Assembly (NCBI GenBank): GCA_017483735.1
Contig: JAFUVF010000042.1
Location: 47,171 to 111,170, forward strand
Length of the DNA: 64,000 nucleotides
Reading direction: 5' to 3'
DNA from: Lachnospiraceae bacterium
GTDB lineage: Bacteria > Bacillota > Clostridia > Lachnospirales > Lachnospiraceae
Shown: piece after piece, positions 63,157 through 64,000 of the stretch
Position numbering within the stretch: the stretch's first letter is position 1
Layout: each line of letters opens with the position of its first letter
Translations under genes and position numbers: made by a program
Notes under the pieces: generated by a model
What the model saw: the letters and a program-made list of their open reading frames with translations, nothing else
Told to the model about the DNA's origin: nothing
The model's database searches: none

Positions 63157-64000
63157 CAATGCACACATCATTAAACGAGCCTGCTTTCAAAAACACTGCC
63201 CTGAGAGCATCCGCCCGGTACTGCAGCGCGTCTCATCCCGGACCGGTCATGGAATGGTGCGGCAAAGCAGGGGTGGAGCCGGCAGTATTTTTTACGGCGG
63301 CGTTCGGCATTGCGTTAAGAGCATTCACAGGCGCAGAGTCTGCTGATTTTGACGTGCTTTGCGGCGGTGCGGATCCCACTTTGGCCGGGACTCTGCTGCC
63401 GATGACATTCGAGCCGGCCCCGGAGCAGAGCCTGCGGGAAATCGCGGAGGAGACCGGCAGACTGCTTTCAGAAGCGGAGGAGAAGGGTGCTTCAGGCTCT
63501 GAGGAAGCGGACGGCACCCGGGAGAATGGTGCGAGCGTACTGTTTGCCTGCCCGGGAGACACCAGAAACGATAAATGCATGGAGACCGGGGGAGATGCGG
63601 TGCCGGAGACGGCAGAAACTAAGCTGCCGCAGGCAAAAGCTTCCCTTAGCGTGAGCGTATGGATCGACGGTGACAAAATCTCTTGTCAGGCGGAATGGGA
63701 TCCGTCGCAGTACAGCCGCTACTCGATCGATGCTTTCGTAAAAATGTATGACAGAGTCATTTCAGAATTTGCTCAGAAAGAGAAGGCTGGCGAGATCAGC
63801 CTTGTCGGAGAAGATGAGGAAGAGGCGATCCGGAGGCTCCACGACACAGACTGGCCGGTGGCAGAAAGACCTGCCTACCGACTGCTGCAGGACAGTGCGG
63901 AGAAATATCCGGAAAGAAAAGCCCTGATCGCGGTGGACCGTACCCTGACCTACCGGGAGCTCAACGAGGAGGCCAATGCCGTCGGCCACGCACTTTCGGA
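63138..64000 (+). CDS. Nonribosomal peptide synthetase (3' end beyond window)
   Basis: Open from ATG 63138 to the window end (287 codons visible). Residues ~36-215 resemble only the second half of a condensation domain (VEPAVFFTAAFGIALRAF, LAGTLLPMTFE, VSVWIDGDKISCQAEW); the HHxxxDG catalytic half is missing. An adenylation domain starts near residue 243: LQDSAEKYPERKALI, then LTYRELNEEANAVGHAL. The start overlaps the MATE gene by 19 bases. The product cannot be predicted until the rest is seen. A Ser/Glu/Ala-rich insert (~105-135) is unusual. GC and codon use are higher than in the left part of the window. Confidence 0.85.
   Translation, partial: MGNSEMTMHTSLNEPAFKNTALRASARYCSASHPGPVMEWCGKAGVEPAVFFTAAFGIALRAFTGAESADFDVLCGGADPTLAGTLLPMTFEPAPEQSLREIAEETGRLLSEAEEKGASGSEEADGTRENGASVLFACPGDTRNDKCMETGGDAVPETAETKLPQAKASLSVSVWIDGDKISCQAEWDPSQYSRYSIDAFVKMYDRVISEFAQKEKAGEISLVGEDEEEAIRRLHDTDWPVAERPAYRLLQDSAEKYPERKALIAVDRTLTYRELNEEANAVGHALS

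Noticed and set aside
1..64000. CRISPR array, rRNA operon, complete insertion sequence or prophage
   Set aside because: No regularly spaced repeats, no rRNA signature segments, and no transposase, integrase or phage structural genes were found in the reading.

Overview
The window looks like chromosomal DNA from a low-to-mid-GC Clostridia, most likely a Lachnospiraceae (Bacillota). The reasons are strong GGAGG-type ribosome binding sites with frequent TTG/GTG starts, class I heat-shock control by a CIRCE element, and families typical of that group: the DUF5717/DUF5716 pair, a DUF6320-like protein, an M29 aminopeptidase, and a GntR-clpC pair. GC content was judged by eye. Nearly all genes lie on the + strand in tight operons. 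Only an XRE regulator, a response-regulator/GGDEF protein and one tRNA-Gly are on the - strand.

Layout. 0-4.6 kb: a MscS channel cut by the window edge, a HAD phosphatase, a FGGY sugar kinase and a lipoprotein form of MTA/SAH nucleosidase. 4.7-9.2 kb: an adenylation-carrier-reductase (NRPS-like) gene broken by an internal deletion/frameshift, then a MATE exporter fused to an RsbW-like ATPase domain. 9.3-16.7 kb: a long PRPP synthetase variant, a three-gene Fe3+/spermidine-type ABC importer, holA, mscL and a TPR lipoprotein. 17-25.4 kb: pyrimidine and purine genes (pyrF, pyrE, purE, purM, purN, purD) with small membrane proteins and an M29 peptidase among them. 25.4-33.3 kb: an SH3 surface protein, GntR-clpC, a small beta-rich protein, radA and a degenerate GH3-like membrane protein. 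33.3-33.6 kb: tRNA-Gly next to a block of perfect hairpins. 33.7-42.9 kb: a beta-CASP nuclease, thyA-folA, ilvE, a PpiC lipoprotein, a c-di-GMP/Hpt signalling pair, an orphan sugar-binding lipoprotein and GDP-fucose synthase. 43-45.2 kb: htpG behind a perfect CIRCE operator. 45.2-48.6 kb: a condensation-like acyltransferase, a DUF6320-like membrane protein and a pectin-acetylesterase-like hydrolase.

48.6-55.5 kb holds the best candidate for an undescribed system. Four tightly packed genes encode a 1193-aa repeat-rich protein (DUF5717), an Hsp70/actin-fold-like protein (DUF5716), a TPR protein and a two-TM coiled-coil protein. They follow a good sigma-A promoter whose -10 runs into a perfect 13-bp inverted repeat. 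The parts suggest a nucleotide-gated envelope-associated assembly of unknown function.

55.6-59.1 kb: purB, purA and a HAD phosphatase, ending in a strong terminator. Immediately after the terminator sits the 5' part of a group IIC intron whose 3' half (domain V/VI) is missing. From about 60 kb the base and codon usage changes (more CTG and ATC, higher GC). This segment holds a small HTH protein, a DUF362/ferredoxin protein, a second MATE exporter with a decayed ATPase tail, and the start of a large NRPS that runs off the right edge. It looks like a horizontally acquired natural-product island, and it repeats the MATE-plus-NRPS pairing seen at 4.7-9.2 kb.
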